Source: Rhodocyclaceae bacterium (GTDB lineage: Bacteria; Pseudomonadota; Gammaproteobacteria; Burkholderiales; Usitatibacteraceae). From it: a DNA stretch of 34,769 nucleotides. The stretch's first letter is position 1, and each line of letters starts with the position of its first letter. Location of the stretch: the NCBI GenBank assembly GCA_020247545.1, contig JADCIX010000074.1, forward strand, positions 1 to 34,769. Direction: 5' to 3'. The position numbers and the translations under genes were made by a program. Below are positions 33,491 to 34,769 of this stretch, one piece after another. Below the pieces are notes generated by a model. That model was not told the origin of the DNA. It saw nothing but the letters and a program-made list of their open reading frames with translations, and made no database searches.

Positions 33491-34546
33491 ATGAACTCAT
33501 CCACCGCCGCCATCCATTACCCCCACGAAACGCCTCCAAAACCGGGTGAAGCCATCAACGTAGCCGATGGCATCTACTGGATCCGCATGCCGCTGCCCTT
33601 CGCGCTTAACCATATCAACCTGTGGTTACTCGAAGACCACGACGAAGATGGTGATGGTTGGACGATTGTTGATACCGGCTACGGCGTTGAGGCGACCCAT
33701 GCGCTTTGGGAGGCGCATTTCAGCGCCGTCATGCGCGGACGGCCCGTGAAGAAAATCGTCGTGACACACTACCACCCAGACCACGTCGGCTGTGCCGCGT
33801 GGCTACACGAGAAGACATCCGCACCGCTCTACATGACCAACGCCGAGTATTTATCCGCCCACGCCGCTGCACAGGACTTTGCGGGGTTTGATCGCGCCAA
33901 CTCTGAAGCGCTGTTTGTCGCGCACGGGCTCGCGCGCGCCCGGCCGGATTTCGCCGCTGCGCAAAAGGAGCGTAGTGACTCATACCACCGCGGCGTGCCA
34001 ACTGTACCCACACGTTATCGCCGCTTGATGGAACACGATGTGCTGAAGATCGGCAAACGTGAATGGCGCATCATCACCGCGTTCGGCCACGCGCCGGAAC
34101 ACGCTTGTTTGTTTTCTGCGGATGACAACATTTTGATTTCCGGTGATCAGGTGCTGCCGCGCATCACCACCAACGTCGGGGTATGGGGCAACCAGCCAGA
34201 CGCGAATCCACTCGCGCAATTTCTGACCAGCATGGAGAAATTTCGGCCGCTCCCGGCTGACACACTCATCCTGCCATCCCACGATCGGGTCTTCACCGGA
34301 TTGCACGCGCGGCTCGATCAACTTACCGAGCACCACGAACAGCGCCTCGCAGAATTAGAAGCTGCACTCGACACACCAAAGACCGCCGCTGAGATTCTGC
34401 CGGTACTTTTCCGCCGACCGCTCGACCAGCATCAGCTCGTCTTTGCCATCGGTGAAGCTATCGCACACTTGCACTACCTTTGGTATGCGGGGCGCGCCAT
34501 ACGGACGCGCGATGCGGACGGGATTTGGGTTTTTCAACGGGCGTAG
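33491..34546 (+). CDS. MBL-fold metallo-hydrolase
   Basis: The product has 351 residues. The metallo-beta-lactamase motif THYHPDHVG lies at about residues 94-102. A further metal-ligand histidine lies in AFGHAPEHACLFS, the bridging aspartate in LISGDQVLP, and a distal histidine in LPSHDRVF. An added C-terminal helical part follows (LDQLTEHHEQRLAELE), as in LACTB2/YflN-like and glyoxalase II-like hydrolases. It probably hydrolyses a thioester or phosphoester; the substrate cannot be named. There is no signal peptide. It stands alone, with 136 bp before it and a group II intron end after it. Confidence 0.88.
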   Translation: MNSSTAAIHYPHETPPKPGEAINVADGIYWIRMPLPFALNHINLWLLEDHDEDGDGWTIVDTGYGVEATHALWEAHFSAVMRGRPVKKIVVTHYHPDHVGCAAWLHEKTSAPLYMTNAEYLSAHAAAQDFAGFDRANSEALFVAHGLARARPDFAAAQKERSDSYHRGVPTVPTRYRRLMEHDVLKIGKREWRIITAFGHAPEHACLFSADDNILISGDQVLPRITTNVGVWGNQPDANPLAQFLTSMEKFRPLPADTLILPSHDRVFTGLHARLDQLTEHHEQRLAELEAALDTPKTAAEILPVLFRRPLDQHQLVFAIGEAIAHLHYLWYAGRAIRTRDADGIWVFQRA

Positions 34547-34594
34547 GCGGCACGCGGCCATGTCGGCTTCATATTGCTGGAAAAGTTGCACTTG

Positions 34595-34769
34595 GTAGAG
34601 TAGGGATGTGGCGCGGTAGCAGTAGGTTTTGCATAGCGGTCGCCGCCCCTTTCGTCTGGCGGTGCCTAAGTAGCCTTGCCCTAACCCCGTTTCTACACCC
34701 CCCTCATCGAACCGGACGTGCAGATTTCCCGCATCCGGCTCTCGGACAAGACAGCATGCTTTCGCCCAC
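34595..34769 (-). mobile_element. Group II intron, 3' part (domains V and VI), cut by window edge
   Basis: The minus strand carries a domain V hairpin at 34709-34741. Domain VI follows: GGGGTGT (from 34697 downward) can pair with ACATCCC at about 34603-34609, enclosing a long insertion of about 85 bases. The sequence then ends CTACTCTAC at 34595-34603, a common 3' end of bacterial group II introns. The body of the intron, with any reverse transcriptase/maturase gene, would lie beyond the right edge. The 3' boundary is 48 bp from the MBL gene stop. The exact junction is inferred. Confidence 0.8.
34709..34741 (-). ncRNA. Group II intron domain V hairpin
   Basis: Thirty-three bases fold into the catalytic hairpin. 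The lower stem is GAGCCGGA/TCCGGTTC with the AGC catalytic triad, there is a two-base internal bulge, and the upper stem is capped by a GAAA tetraloop. This matches the domain V consensus closely. Confidence 0.88.

Overview
The window looks like a chromosomal segment of a betaproteobacterium, probably Burkholderiales-like. The long minus-strand run gyrA-serC-pheA-hisC-tyrA-aroA-cmk-rpsA-ihfB-lapA-lapB-pyrF-ugd-hldA-hldD, with ompA-ubiG-gph diverging from gyrA, is a gene order I know from that group. The tmRNA tag ANDENYALAA and the separate heptose kinase gene agree with this. The genus cannot be fixed from the sequence alone.

Left accessory edge (1 to about 1,740). A partial RAYT (REP-associated Y1 transposase) gene runs off the left edge. 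Its terminal motif interrupts a leucine-rich-repeat gene. A small three-helix membrane protein gene follows. The LRR gene and the membrane gene are each preceded by a diverged copy of the same short element. Substitutions between the two copies fall at third codon positions, and each short ORF overlaps the start of the gene after it.

Conserved minus-strand block (1,760 to about 20,000). Genes are tightly packed, many with 4-bp stop/start overlaps. They cover DNA gyrase A, serine and aromatic amino acid synthesis (serC, pheA, hisC, tyrA, aroA), CMP kinase, ribosomal protein S1, IHF-beta, the LapA/LapB regulators of LPS synthesis, OMP decarboxylase, UDP-glucose dehydrogenase, and two ADP-heptose enzymes. 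The block ends with a secreted ComEA-like DNA-binding protein carrying a long Lys/Ala/Glu tail.

Plus-strand block (20,588 to 25,666). An OmpA-family protein is followed by an MTA/SAH deaminase, UbiG, a Tat-exported DUF1501 protein, phosphoglycolate phosphatase and tmRNA (ssrA). Directly after ssrA lie three tandem units of about 200 bp. Each repeats the ssrA terminator and ends with a copy of the last 19 nt of tmRNA. The spacers fold into hairpins whose differences between copies lie mostly in loops or keep pairing.

Right part (26,280 to 34,769). An SbtA-type bicarbonate transporter diverges from a LysR regulator. Then come a DUF2805 protein, a secreted coiled-coil protein, a periplasmic ATP-dependent DNA ligase (LigE type), a CHASE2-adenylate cyclase with a change of base composition inside the gene, and an MBL-fold hydrolase. 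The window closes inside the 3' part of a minus-strand group II intron, recognised by its domain V hairpin. ComEA and LigE together suggest a DNA-uptake capacity; this is an inference.
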